A stretch of DNA of 64,000 bases, taken from positions 1 to 64,000 of the IMG/VR virus record IMGVR_UViG_3300042319_002356; one strand, written 5' to 3'. The notes beneath the pieces are model-generated. The model worked only from the letters and a program-made list of their open reading frames with translations. It ran no database searches and was not told where the DNA came from. A program made the position numbers and the translations under genes. The stretch is from a virus. Of the stretch, positions 19,495 through 28,577 are shown piece after piece. The stretch's first letter is position 1; each line of letters begins with the position of its first letter.

Positions 19495-21863
19495 TGGACC
19501 TATTTGACAAACCGCTAAATTTAGAAAGAGTAAAAATGATTAAAGATTTGGATTTTAATAAGTTGGAGAACCCATACGTTCAAGTCGTATGGGAAGACGC
19601 TCCTGAAAACTTCACACAAGAAAAGTTAAAGAACGTAAAACATTACTTCCAAAAGAAGTACAACACAACTAGTGTTAATGTTATTACCAAACTTAAAAAG
19701 AGTGAAGAAGTTCAGGATAATGTTGACGTGTCATTCAATATTATGGATGAGAACTTTCAACACGAACTTATGAAATCCATTCTTGAATCTAAAGGACAAG
19801 TAAATCTTTACGAAGACATTCTAAAAATTGATTCGGCAGTTAATAATAAAATGATTGCAGAACAAGAAGAGGTGGGGACGTTCAAAAAGTGGTTTATTAA
19901 AAAGATTGAGTTCTCAAATTTCTTATCTTACGGTGATAATCAAACCCTTAACTTTGAAAAGTTAGGGGGTATCACTGTGATTGAATCCGACCCACCCAAC
20001 TTCGGAGGTAAGACCGTATTATCAGTTGACTTGTTGTTATTCTTATTCTTCAATACGACTACGAAGACAAACAAGGCTGAAGAGGTATTCAACCGATATT
20101 CAGGAAAGGACAAAGTATCTGTTCGTGGTGAGATTGTTATTGATGGTGAGGATTACATCATTGTTCGTGAACTTGAACGTAAGAAATCAAAGGCTGGTGA
20201 ATGGAATGTTAAAACTGAATTAGATTTCTTTAAGAAATACCCTGATGGTTCATTGGTTAAATTTACAGGTGAACAAAGACGTGAAACTGAGAACTTTATC
20301 AAAACATCTATTGGAAGTTATGATGATTTCTTGATGACTATTTTAACCACAGGGACTAATCTTGAAGATTTGTTGGAAGCGAAACCAACTGCTCGTGGTC
20401 AAGTTCTATCAAGATTCTTGGGACTTGATTTTCTTAAAAGAAAGGAAGAAACTGGTAAAGAAATCTATTCGGTATTTTCTAAATCAATGATTTCCAACAT
20501 CTACAATACAGAGTCATTGAAGACTCAAAATGAAGAGTTGGTTATGTTAAATGAATCAATCAAAACTACAATTAAAGAAGACCAAACAAAGATTGTAGAT
20601 GTTAATGGAAGGATTGAAAAGGGACAGGAATATCGTGATAACTTGTTAAAATCAAAAGTTGCTGTTGAGAAAGAACTTACATTAATGAACCCTGAGCAAA
20701 CACAAAGGGAGATTGATGATTTTAAACGACAAATTGATAATAACATTGGGTTACGTGACGCAATCAAAATAGTTGAACCATCAGAGTTTTACAACGAAGA
20801 GAATCACGATAAGATTAAAGAAGAATACCAAAAGGCATATAAAAGTAAGGTTGAGGTTGATACAAACATATTCTCAATTGAGAAGTTAAAGAGTTCGGTG
20901 AGTGGTGGGATTAAATGTGAACATTGCGGTATTGAATTAATGAATGCTGCAATTACACAATCAAAAATCGCTGAACTTGATGGACTTATCCTCCAAAGAA
21001 CCTCAATACAGGGGTTAATGCAGGAATTATCCGACAAAGAACAGGCATTTGTAAAACTTAAAAAAGACTTTGATGAATACGAAAAGAACAAATTAGTATT
21101 TGAAAAGTTTCAAGCCACAATTGAAACTCTCCAAACTAAACGAGAGTCTCTTGAAGCAAAACTCAACCGATACGGAGAGATGCAAGATGTTATTAAATCT
21201 AATGAGCAAATTGAGAGTCAGATAATTAAAGCTAATTTACGATTGGAAGAATTAAAAAGAGAGTTGGAACAAGTTCAAAGAGCAATTACAAATTCGGAGT
21301 TTCAAATTAAACAAAATGAAGAAAAGATTGAGTCTAACTTGAAAACTATTGAAAAGATTGCTGAGGAACAAGAGAAAGAAGTTAAGTATAAATTATACTT
21401 GGAATTGTTTGGTAAGAATGGAATTGCTAAAAGAATTATGAAGAGTATGATGCCACTTATCAATTCCGAATTACAACGACTATTACAGGACTCTTGTTAT
21501 TTCAGATTGGAAATCCGTATCAGTGAAAAGAATGAAGTTGAGTTTTGGATGATTGATAATAATACTCAAGTTGAAAAACTTATGACCACTGGTTCAGGAT
21601 ATGAGAAGACAATTGCGTCACTTGCTTTGAGAGCGGTCCTTGCCAAAGTATGTTCATTACCTAAACCAAACATCACAGTATTTGACGAGGTATTTGGTAA
21701 GATATCAAACGATAACCTTGAAATGGTATATGAGTTCTTTATTAAGATTAAAGAATACTTTGAAAACATTCTTGTTATTACCCACAACCCGATGATTTCA
21801 AATTGGGCGGACAATGTAATCAAAATCACAAAAACAGATAATATCTCCAAAGTTTCACAATAA
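19494..21863 (+). CDS. Rad50/SbcC-like ATPase (T4 gp46-like)
   Basis: A 789-residue SMC-type ATPase, partner of the gp47-like nuclease. Residues 1-130 form an extra N-terminal domain not found in T4 gp46. The ATPase head begins with KKIEFSNFLSYGDNQTLNFE. Its P-loop is unusual: DPPNFGGKT (K173) lacks the usual first glycine. A long coiled coil carries a zinc-hook CEHC (C475, C478). The ABC signature-like TTGSGYEKT (near 698-706) and Walker B TVFDEVF (near 727-733) complete the C-terminal head. The alpha-helical arms are shorter than in bacterial SbcC. Role: DNA end processing and recombination. Confidence 0.88.
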   Translation: MDLFDKPLNLERVKMIKDLDFNKLENPYVQVVWEDAPENFTQEKLKNVKHYFQKKYNTTSVNVITKLKKSEEVQDNVDVSFNIMDENFQHELMKSILESKGQVNLYEDILKIDSAVNNKMIAEQEEVGTFKKWFIKKIEFSNFLSYGDNQTLNFEKLGGITVIESDPPNFGGKTVLSVDLLLFLFFNTTTKTNKAEEVFNRYSGKDKVSVRGEIVIDGEDYIIVRELERKKSKAGEWNVKTELDFFKKYPDGSLVKFTGEQRRETENFIKTSIGSYDDFLMTILTTGTNLEDLLEAKPTARGQVLSRFLGLDFLKRKEETGKEIYSVFSKSMISNIYNTESLKTQNEELVMLNESIKTTIKEDQTKIVDVNGRIEKGQEYRDNLLKSKVAVEKELTLMNPEQTQREIDDFKRQIDNNIGLRDAIKIVEPSEFYNEENHDKIKEEYQKAYKSKVEVDTNIFSIEKLKSSVSGGIKCEHCGIELMNAAITQSKIAELDGLILQRTSIQGLMQELSDKEQAFVKLKKDFDEYEKNKLVFEKFQATIETLQTKRESLEAKLNRYGEMQDVIKSNEQIESQIIKANLRLEELKRELEQVQRAITNSEFQIKQNEEKIESNLKTIEKIAEEQEKEVKYKLYLELFGKNGIAKRIMKSMMPLINSELQRLLQDSCYFRLEIRISEKNEVEFWMIDNNTQVEKLMTTGSGYEKTIASLALRAVLAKVCSLPKPNITVFDEVFGKISNDNLEMVYEFFIKIKEYFENILVITHNPMISNWADNVIKITKTDNISKVSQ

Positions 21864-21866
21864 TTC

Positions 21867-21897
21867 TTTGGAGATACTATTTATTGCTATATCTTTG
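21867..21897 (+). promoter_or_regulatory. class A promoter (TTTG-N19-TATCTTTG)
   Basis: TTTG at 21867-21870 and TATCTTTG at 21890-21897 are separated by 19 nt, matching the Bacteroidota primary-sigma promoter. It drives the phage sigma factor with a leader of about 30 nt. Confidence 0.75.
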
Positions 21898-21929
21898 TAT
21901 CACTAAATTCTACAACACACTGACAATTT

Positions 21930-22730
21930 ATGAAAGAAAAAAACCAGTCCATTCCGTTCAACCAAGAAGAAATCTACAACTATCTACGCGATTTGAGAAA
22001 GATAGATGTAATGACCCCCGATAGAGAAAGGGAATTATCTAAACAAATGCTTAATCCTGAAACTACGGATTTTGAAAAAAGAAAAATTGAACGAGAACTC
22101 GTTGAAGGTAATTTACGATTTGTAATTACTGTAGCAAAACAATACCAAAATCAAGGGTTAGATTTACCTGATTTGATTGCTGAAGGTAACATTGGATTAC
22201 TTAAAGCAATAAAGAATTTTGATTGGTCTAAAAACTTACGTTTCATATCATACGCTGTATGGTGGGTTAGACAATCAATTCTACAATCTTTGAATGAGAA
22301 CGCAAGAACTATCCGACTTCCAGTAAACGTAGTCCAAGAATTACAAAAGGAAAAAAGACGTGCGGATGAAGGATTGACAGAGATGAGTAGTAGATTCGTT
22401 AATCTTCCCTCAACAATCAGATTAGATAATACGATTAACGAGGAGGGAGATACTTTGGTGGACATTATCATTAATCATGATTCATTGATGCCTGACCATT
22501 CATTTAACAACAACGATGCAATGAAACAAAAGTTAGGTGATATCTTAGGTATTTTAGATGAAAGAGAAAAATGTATTATTGAAGATTATTTCGGACTTTC
22601 AGGTACACCAAGAACTTTAGAAGATATTGGTGAGGATTTTAATCTAACAAAAGAAAGAGTTAGACAAATTAAAGAGAAAGCTTTAAGAAAGTTAAGAAAT
22701 GAATCTGGAATCTTGTTTGATTATCTTTAA
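21930..22730 (+). CDS. phage-encoded sigma-70 family RNA polymerase sigma factor
   Basis: A 266-residue RpoD/RpoH-like sigma factor. Region 2 is clear (GNLRFVITVAKQYQNQGLDL, then YAVWWVRQSI), region 3 begins near RTIRLPVNVVQEL, and region 4 ends in a helix-turn-helix (LEDIGEDFNLTKERVRQIKE). Region 1.1 is absent, as in Bacteroidota sigma factors. It is preceded by a host-type class A promoter and is likely made early to redirect host RNA polymerase to later phage genes. The class B ATATTTAT motif found before structural-type genes is the obvious candidate target; this link is inference. Confidence 0.9.
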   Translation: MKEKNQSIPFNQEEIYNYLRDLRKIDVMTPDRERELSKQMLNPETTDFEKRKIERELVEGNLRFVITVAKQYQNQGLDLPDLIAEGNIGLLKAIKNFDWSKNLRFISYAVWWVRQSILQSLNENARTIRLPVNVVQELQKEKRRADEGLTEMSSRFVNLPSTIRLDNTINEEGDTLVDIIINHDSLMPDHSFNNNDAMKQKLGDILGILDEREKCIIEDYFGLSGTPRTLEDIGEDFNLTKERVRQIKEKALRKLRNESGILFDYL

Positions 22731-22732
22731 TT

Positions 22733-22741
22733 AATATTTAT
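22733..22741 (+). promoter_or_regulatory. class B promoter candidate
   Basis: AATATTTAT lies between the sigma factor and the probable lysis genes, 27 nt before the ATG at 22769. Confidence 0.5.
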
Positions 22742-22768
22742 TAATATTATATTATAAAAAAATATATT

Positions 22769-23044
22769 ATGGAAAAAATTCAGAAATACCTACCAATTGC
22801 AACATTTGTTTTAGTCCTTTTCATTTTTTTGAAAGGTTGTGGAACAGGAACTCAAGTCAAATCAACTGAAAAAAAGGTTGAGTCATTAACGACAAAAGTT
22901 GATTCATTAACTAAAATTGTTGTAACACAAGATGAGATGATTGATGTTCTTCAAAACACAACATTTTGGCAAACTTTAGTGATTGAAGAACTTTCAGACA
23001 AAGAGCATATGCCGATAAATCATTACAGAAGTGAATCAAAATAA
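22769..23044 (+). CDS. small membrane/lipoprotein with coiled coil (spanin-like?)
   Basis: A 91-residue protein. A single hydrophobic segment (residues 8-23) ends in LKGC, a weak lipobox (C24). A short coiled coil (residues 30-65) and a polar tail follow. This layout, next to a membrane protein and an amidase, is compatible with a spanin or other lysis accessory. The stop is one base from the next start region (TAATG). The assignment is inferred from context. Confidence 0.6.
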   Translation: MEKIQKYLPIATFVLVLFIFLKGCGTGTQVKSTEKKVESLTTKVDSLTKIVVTQDEMIDVLQNTTFWQTLVIEELSDKEHMPINHYRSESK

Positions 23045-23841
23045 TGAAAAATTGGTTTAATAATAATCTTAAAAACATAATAGTAACCGCCTTTGTAATT
23101 CCAATATTACTAGTCGCATTCGTATCTATCTCACACGTAACAACTTTTTATGAATTATCAAACCCAATTACATGGGCGGTTTATTTGTCAGTAGGAATTG
23201 AAATCGCGGCATTGTCAGCACTTGCCGCGGTTTCAGTTAAAATGGGTAGATTTGTATATCTCCCATTTTTTGTGGTTACATTAATACAGATGGTTGGGAA
23301 TATATTCTTTTCATTTAGTTATATTGATGAAACAGGACAAACATTTCAAGATTGGGTTGCAATGGTTGGGGGATTGTTTGAAAATATGGGAGTTGAGAGA
23401 ACAGACCTTAACACTCATAAAACAATAGTATCCTTTTTATCTGGAGGATTACTACCTATAATATCACTAACATTCGCTCACATGTTAGTTAAGTTCACAG
23501 AATCCTCAAAAGAGGAATCAACCACAGTTATTAGTGAAGAAGATATTATTGAGTTAAGTAAGAAAATTGGTAAAGAAGAGTATGATAACTTAAAAAGTGA
23601 AAAATACACACCAACGGAAGAAGAAATTGAAAAAATTAAAGACGCTTTAGATACATATACAGGTCCTTCTGAGGTTATTAATCCTGCAGAACCAATAAAA
23701 CCGACTGAAGAAGAATTAGTAAAAATTCAGGAAGTTTTAAATAACACAAAACCTTTAGATATTGTTGTTGAAGATGTTAATAATAATGAAGAGGAAAGTG
23801 GTATAAAAAGATTAAGATATACCAAACAAACCAATGTTTGA
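23044..23841 (+). CDS. multi-pass membrane protein (holin candidate or envelope protein)
   Basis: A 265-residue protein. Four hydrophobic segments (about residues 12-32, 40-62, 70-93 and 128-152) precede a charged cytoplasmic tail rich in Glu and Lys. It overlaps the amidase gene by eight bases. In this context it could supply the membrane step of lysis, but its long acidic tail is atypical for a holin. Family unknown. Confidence 0.6.
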   Translation: MKNWFNNNLKNIIVTAFVIPILLVAFVSISHVTTFYELSNPITWAVYLSVGIEIAALSALAAVSVKMGRFVYLPFFVVTLIQMVGNIFFSFSYIDETGQTFQDWVAMVGGLFENMGVERTDLNTHKTIVSFLSGGLLPIISLTFAHMLVKFTESSKEESTTVISEEDIIELSKKIGKEEYDNLKSEKYTPTEEEIEKIKDALDTYTGPSEVINPAEPIKPTEEELVKIQEVLNNTKPLDIVVEDVNNNEEESGIKRLRYTKQTNV

Positions 23842-24439
23842 TAAATTATCAATCAATAAGTTTACAACAAAATCTGTTTCTAAAAATAAGAAACAAATAA
23901 TTCTTTGTAATTCTTTCAGAAATTATTCTGATTATATTAATGGTCTAAAATTTAGATTTAATGGTAAGTACTCTAAATTACCACATTACATCGTAACAAA
24001 AGATGGTAAGGTTCTAAATTTTATGGATGACAAAAAATATTCAGATTTTTTTGAAAGTTTATCTATAAATCGCAATTCAATAATAGTAGTATTGGAAAAC
24101 TTAGGGTGGTTAGAAAAAATACCTTTAACTAATCATTATCTTAACTGGATTGGAGATATTTATAAAGAAGAAGTTTACGAAAGAAAGTGGAGGGATTATT
24201 TTTTTTGGGAACCATATCCTGAAGAACAAATAAAAAAAACCGCAGAATTATGTAAATTTCTTTTAGATAAACATAAAATTACAAACAGGTGTATTGGACA
24301 CAATACAAAAATTAACGGTATTGAAAATTTTAGTGGGATACTCTCTAAGAGTAATATTCATGAAGATTATACCGATTTGAGTCCAGCATTTGATTTTGAA
24401 CTATTTGAAAAATTTTTAGAAAATGAGTCAATACGATGA
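23834..24439 (+). CDS. N-acetylmuramoyl-L-alanine amidase (Amidase_2 endolysin)
   Basis: A 201-residue zinc amidase that should cut the muramic acid-L-Ala bond of peptidoglycan. The fold is recognisable from HYIVTKDGKVLNFMDD (first ligand H51), SIIVVLENLGWL (central strand), CIGHNTKI (second ligand H156) and DLSPAFDF (third ligand D181, matching the usual DPGxxFD). No signal peptide is present, so it would need a holin-type release. It forms a probable lysis cassette with the two upstream membrane genes. Confidence 0.8.
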   Translation: MFDKLSINKFTTKSVSKNKKQIILCNSFRNYSDYINGLKFRFNGKYSKLPHYIVTKDGKVLNFMDDKKYSDFFESLSINRNSIIVVLENLGWLEKIPLTNHYLNWIGDIYKEEVYERKWRDYFFWEPYPEEQIKKTAELCKFLLDKHKITNRCIGHNTKINGIENFSGILSKSNIHEDYTDLSPAFDFELFEKFLENESIR

Positions 24440-25013
24440 GATTAAAAATCTATTAAAAAAGTCATCAGCTCTTTTTGGTGACCAAAAATTCCTAAAAGAA
24501 GAAAAACAATCTATTAAATCTAAACATGGTTTAATACTTGAGGCCGACGAGGAAAACGTAATTACTAAGACAAACGTTGCTCAAAGTGTTGAAACTGAAA
24601 TAGAGAATACTGAAAACCCTAAGGAGGATAAACAACAATCTTATAGAATATCAGGTGGAATTATAACCTTACACGGTAAAGATAAAACTGACTTAGATTT
24701 AACCACGGATGAAAAAGTTGCATTTCAGGAAACTATGGATGAGTTTGTGGAAGAGGTCTCTGATTTAGTGGATTTTGATAGATTGAATGTTTACGAGTCC
24801 AATGTTGATTGGTCAGGAAAAATAATTGATTTTGATTTAAATTTTTATTTTACAATAGGTGAAAATAATGGAGTTTATCTAAATGGGGAAATGATAAAAG
24901 TTGATGAAAACTTTACCCAACTTGTATCCAAAGTTCAAGTGTATTATGAAAAGTTCAAATCAAGATGGGCTAAAATTTTAGCTTCAAGAAAGAAAACTAA
25001 TCCTAACGACTAA
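24423..25013 (+). CDS. unknown protein, possible head-assembly component
   Basis: A 196-residue acidic protein, overlapping the amidase end by 17 bases. The N-terminal 60 residues are charged and probably flexible; the C-terminal 125 residues look folded (YRISGGIITLHGKD, VDFDLNFYFTIGE). It is followed by two genes with head-interior features, so it may belong to head assembly. No recognised domain. Confidence 0.6.
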   Translation: MSQYDEIKNLLKKSSALFGDQKFLKEEKQSIKSKHGLILEADEENVITKTNVAQSVETEIENTENPKEDKQQSYRISGGIITLHGKDKTDLDLTTDEKVAFQETMDEFVEEVSDLVDFDRLNVYESNVDWSGKIIDFDLNFYFTIGENNGVYLNGEMIKVDENFTQLVSKVQVYYEKFKSRWAKILASRKKTNPND

Positions 25014-25023
25014 TTCTAAAAAA

Positions 25024-26103
25024 ATGGCAAATTCATTCAAAGAAAATTTAAGAAACTCAATGTTTAAAAACATTTCATTATACAGTGCAAAAGACCCAGA
25101 TGCGTCAAGTTATCAGGGAAGTTCATTTAGTGATGCGTTGAAGATATCAAGTGAAATTGGGGAGAATAAAAAATTAAATGCTAAAAGACAATTTTCAAAA
25201 GACTTACAAGACGACCCTGATTTTGCAGATTTCAAAGAGAGAGCGAAATACGGACCAACATCAAGTGAAACTTACGGTACCCCAAATGCAACATCTGACG
25301 ACCCATTCATTCAGAAAAGAAAATATAAGAGAGTTGGTAAGGAAGAGGAGTTAGATGAAAAATGGTCTAAAAAATACAAAGATAGTATTGATTGTAGTAA
25401 TCCAAAAGGATTTAGTCAAAGGGCTCATTGTCAGGGGAAAAAGAAAAAACAGATGTCTGAGGAAGTTTTGAAAGGAGGTAAGGCTGATAATAAAACTTTT
25501 GACGAATTAGTTAACAAATATAAAACCAAGGGTAAAGACATTAAAATAGTTGAGAAAGAACTTAAAAATCAACTTAACAAAGGTATTAATGTTGAAATGG
25601 AACATACCGATAACCGTAAAAAGGCTAAAGAAATTGCTATGGACCATTTATTTGAAGACCCAAAATATTATGATAAGTTAGAGAAAATAGAATCAAATGA
25701 GGCGTCTTCCACAGGGGGTTCTACAGGGGCATTTTCAGGACCAATAGCATTTGCTGATAGTCAGTTTGTAAGAAACTCTCTAAAAGAAAAACCTAAAAAG
25801 GTTGAAACAAAAGAGGCTACAGGTTCCGCATCTGTTGGAGCATATTCTCAACCATCAATTTGGGCGAAGTCTATGTCTAAAAAAGATTTTAGAGGTTATG
25901 ACAAACCAATACTTCCAGGAGGTAAATTTGTTACAGTTAAGAAAAAGTGTAAAACTTTTCCGTATTGTAACCAGGGTGATATTAAAGCGTTAAAGATTTT
26001 TGAAAATGATACTGTAAAGAATGTTATAAGTAATTTGGCTAAAAAACATAATTTGAGTGAAGAGTATGTTAAGTTCTTAATTCAAAATCAAATAGTAAAA
26101 TAA
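25024..26103 (+). CDS. DUF5661-like virion/head-associated protein
   Basis: A 359-residue protein. Residues 120-140 carry SIDCSNPKGFSQRAHCQGKK, and residues 150-220 match the DUF5661 pattern (LKGGKADNKTFDELVNKY through VEMEHTDNRKKAKEIAMDHL to EDPKYYDKL). Two short repeats of a Gly/Ser/Ala motif (STGGSTGAFSGP near 235 and GSASVGAYSQP near 270) follow, then a C-terminal small domain with two Cys. Such modules recur in large-phage virion proteins, so a head-interior or assembly role is likely. Confidence 0.65.
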   Translation: MANSFKENLRNSMFKNISLYSAKDPDASSYQGSSFSDALKISSEIGENKKLNAKRQFSKDLQDDPDFADFKERAKYGPTSSETYGTPNATSDDPFIQKRKYKRVGKEEELDEKWSKKYKDSIDCSNPKGFSQRAHCQGKKKKQMSEEVLKGGKADNKTFDELVNKYKTKGKDIKIVEKELKNQLNKGINVEMEHTDNRKKAKEIAMDHLFEDPKYYDKLEKIESNEASSTGGSTGAFSGPIAFADSQFVRNSLKEKPKKVETKEATGSASVGAYSQPSIWAKSMSKKDFRGYDKPILPGGKFVTVKKKCKTFPYCNQGDIKALKIFENDTVKNVISNLAKKHNLSEEYVKFLIQNQIVK

Positions 26104-26114
26104 GTAAAATTCAT

Positions 26115-26124
26115 TATATTTATA
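26115..26124 (+). promoter_or_regulatory. class B promoter candidate
   Basis: TATATTTATA lies 14 nt before the ATG at 26139, with no -33 TTTG box. Confidence 0.6.
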
Positions 26125-26138
26125 TAAAAAACTGAGAA

Positions 26139-27644
26139 ATGAAAAAACCCAATTCAAATAGATTAAATCAAATTGAAAACGAATTGATTAATCGTATTAT
26201 TAAAGAATCTAAAAAAACAAAAACTAATGAATGGGACCAACAGGTCACATTAAGCCCAATGCCTGATGATATTTCTGAAGAAGACGTTGATGAGGGAAAT
26301 GAATTTTCAGGGGAACTTGAGAAAGCAAGAAAGGCTGGAAAAGATTCATTTACAGTTAACGGTAAGAAATATCCAGTTAAAGGTAAGAAGAAAATGGATG
26401 AAGGTTTATACGATGTTGAAGATATCAATCCTAATAATAGATTTGACTATACTGAGGAAGATGAGGGGTTTGTTGATGTTGATGAACTTTTAAATAGTTT
26501 AGACAGAGAGTTGGGAGAGGCCGAACTTTCTATGAAACAGAAGTTTATTGCTAAACAGGCTAAACCAAAAAACAAAATCGGGGCAAATGACTTTAAAGCT
26601 CTAAGAGATATGAAAAGAAAGGAGAACATGAATGAAGGCAATGCATTCGGAATGGCTCTTAAAAACGCTAGAGAAAATGGACAAACTTCTTTTGAACTTA
26701 ATGGTAAGACATATGAAGTTAGAGAAGGTAAATCTGACAAAAAGAAAAAAGATAACAAATGGATTCAAGATGCGATTAACAAACCAGGTGATTTAAGAAA
26801 GAAAATGGACGTTGAAAAGGATGAAACAATTCCAGCAAGTGAATTGAAGGCGAAATCTAAAGAATTGAAGAAAAAGGCTGAAGGAGATAAAAAATTATCT
26901 AAATCAGATTTAAAAACTTCAAAACAAGTTAATTTGGCACTTAATCTTAAAAAGATGAATGAATCTAAAATTTATTTAAGTGAAGATGAAGTAGTTAACT
27001 TAATTGAAAAATTAGTTGCTGAAGAAAGAGTTAAAGGTTTGGACGTAACAAATAAGAATTTAAAAGCGTCTAAGAAAGAAAACGACGATTATTTAAAGAG
27101 TGTCACTAAAAAAATGAAAGATTACCTTAAAGACGGTTCAAAAGGAGAGTATGAAGAGAATCCTAAAAACTTCCCAATGGGTAATGGTCAAATAGAAAAA
27201 ATGAAGAAGAAGGCGTATACTCCAAGTGAAGAGGTTGAAGAGTATATTGAAGACTTTGCATATCCTGGTCAAACTAATTTAGTTTTTGATGAGATTAAAC
27301 CTGACGATGAAAGAATTGAAAAACATTTGAAGGGTAATAAGACAACAGGAAACGCTGAGGTTGATGAAGAAGGGAAAGCTTATGGTAATGTGGTCCCAAG
27401 TAAGACAGGAGATAAGTTTATGAAGAACTATCAGAAAAATGCTTATGGTCAAGAACAAATGAATGCGTCATACAAGAGATATCCCCAAGAAACTATTGAA
27501 GTTTCAGGAGAAAATACAAAATCAAAAAGAAAACAAAGTGCATTATCTAAATTAAGTGAATCTGAAATTGAAACAAATAATTTAATTAAGGAAGAGTTTA
27601 ACAAAATTCAACATTTAATGGGTTATAATAAAAAAACTCAATAA
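26139..27644 (+). CDS. Lys/Glu-rich protein with internal repeats, probable head-interior protein
   Basis: A 501-residue, very charged and probably extended protein. Two related copies of a short module lie at residues 52-80 (EGNEFSGELEKARKAGKDS...) and 166-194 (EGNAFGMALKNARENGQTS...). A segment near 285-305 (KIYLSEDEVVNLIEKLVAEE) and the C-terminus (SKLSESEIETNNLIKEE) resemble the N-terminus of the gene at 49631. The N-terminal amphipathic helix ends in IKE. These features suggest a scaffold or core protein processed in the head; this is inference. It has its own class B promoter and is followed by a strong terminator. Confidence 0.6.
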   Translation: MKKPNSNRLNQIENELINRIIKESKKTKTNEWDQQVTLSPMPDDISEEDVDEGNEFSGELEKARKAGKDSFTVNGKKYPVKGKKKMDEGLYDVEDINPNNRFDYTEEDEGFVDVDELLNSLDRELGEAELSMKQKFIAKQAKPKNKIGANDFKALRDMKRKENMNEGNAFGMALKNARENGQTSFELNGKTYEVREGKSDKKKKDNKWIQDAINKPGDLRKKMDVEKDETIPASELKAKSKELKKKAEGDKKLSKSDLKTSKQVNLALNLKKMNESKIYLSEDEVVNLIEKLVAEERVKGLDVTNKNLKASKKENDDYLKSVTKKMKDYLKDGSKGEYEENPKNFPMGNGQIEKMKKKAYTPSEEVEEYIEDFAYPGQTNLVFDEIKPDDERIEKHLKGNKTTGNAEVDEEGKAYGNVVPSKTGDKFMKNYQKNAYGQEQMNASYKRYPQETIEVSGENTKSKRKQSALSKLSESEIETNNLIKEEFNKIQHLMGYNKKTQ

Positions 27645-27671
27645 TATATATTTTTTTAAATTTCAAATTAT

Positions 27672-27701
27672 AATTCCCTAAGAGATTAGGGAATTTTTTT
27701 T
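27672..27701 (+). terminator. intrinsic terminator
   Basis: A perfect 10-bp stem (AATTCCCTAA/TTAGGGAATT) with a GAGA loop, followed by a T run. The next gene's ATG (27702) follows the T run directly. Confidence 0.85.
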
Positions 27702-28166
27702 ATGGATTTTATAAATTGGATATCAAAACCTGTGGACGACGAAGAACTAAAGATATGGTTCGGAGTTAATAATATTAATTATGAACGCTCTGAATTATAT
27801 AAAGATTTTTGTGTATCTCTTGTTACATTAATTGATGAAACGTATTTTGGAGATGTTGAAGAAAAGTTTGAAAGTAACATCAGTATGACTGACGATGATA
27901 ATCTAAAACATTTTGATTGGTGTTGGGAAAAAATCATATCTAATTTCAAAAGAGAGAATATTACATTTTCGCAGGAAGGAAGTCATAAAGTATACTTTAA
28001 ATCTTTTTTAGGGGACGTTTATTACAATCAAACAAATCAAACTGTGAGAAAGTCAGTTTCTAATTTTTTGAACGATATATTCTCAAGAAACAATGGTTTT
28101 ACAAAATCTGATTTGGATTTATTCACTGAGATATATAAGTTATTAGATAGTAATCTTGAAAAGTAA
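27702..28166 (+). CDS. unknown protein
   Basis: A 154-residue, acidic, aromatic-rich protein with no recognised domain. Its start codon abuts the U-tract of the upstream terminator, so its mRNA must come from read-through or from a promoter inside the preceding gene. A downstream in-frame start is not obvious (the next Met is about 65 residues in). Helical content appears high. Confidence 0.6.
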   Translation: MDFINWISKPVDDEELKIWFGVNNINYERSELYKDFCVSLVTLIDETYFGDVEEKFESNISMTDDDNLKHFDWCWEKIISNFKRENITFSQEGSHKVYFKSFLGDVYYNQTNQTVRKSVSNFLNDIFSRNNGFTKSDLDLFTEIYKLLDSNLEK

Positions 28167-28215
28167 CATTTACATTGGGTGTTAACTTATTATTTTTATT
28201 TAAAATAAATTATAT

Positions 28216-28404
28216 ATGGAACCACAAAGTACAATTGATTTAATCAAAACGTTGACAGAAGAAATGTCTGTTGAAGTTGCTAAGTTTCACAAGGGCAACA
28301 AAAGTGCTGGAACAAGAGCAAGAAAACACGCTCAGGATTTAAAGGCACTACTACAAACTTTAAGAAATGAAATTTTAGAAGGTAGAAAAAAAGAAAATGA
28401 ATAA
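28216..28404 (+). CDS. histone H1-like (Hc1 family) DNA-binding protein
   Basis: A 62-residue protein matching the N-terminal module of Bacteroidota Hc1-type H1 histones: VAKFHKGNKSAGTRARKHAQ followed by DLKALLQTLRNEILEGRKK. The family binds and compacts DNA. This copy is only the conserved helical core without the long Lys/Ala/Pro tail. It could condense phage or host DNA. It overlaps the next small gene by eight bases. Confidence 0.75.
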   Translation: MEPQSTIDLIKTLTEEMSVEVAKFHKGNKSAGTRARKHAQDLKALLQTLRNEILEGRKKENE

Positions 28405-28576
28405 TCTGTTCTTTTACTTTTTTATTTTTTCAATCTTAATTAATCTTAGGTATGTGTGGAGATTTATTATATCAGTAATCTCCACACCTCCTAAACCATT
28501 ACAAATTAATGAATTTGATTTTTACAAAATTGTGATTACATTTTCATACATAATAACATATATTTTTAAACTTTAA
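28397..28576 (+). CDS. small membrane protein
   Basis: A 59-residue protein with an N-terminal hydrophobic span (NNLFFYFFIFSILINL) and a second hydrophobic segment at the C-terminus (FYKIVITFSYIITYIF). It fills the gap between the histone-like gene (8-nt overlap) and the next ATG at 28578. No family is recognised. Confidence 0.55.
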   Translation: MNNLFFYFFIFSILINLRYVWRFIISVISTPPKPLQINEFDFYKIVITFSYIITYIFKL

Positions 28577-28577
28577 A

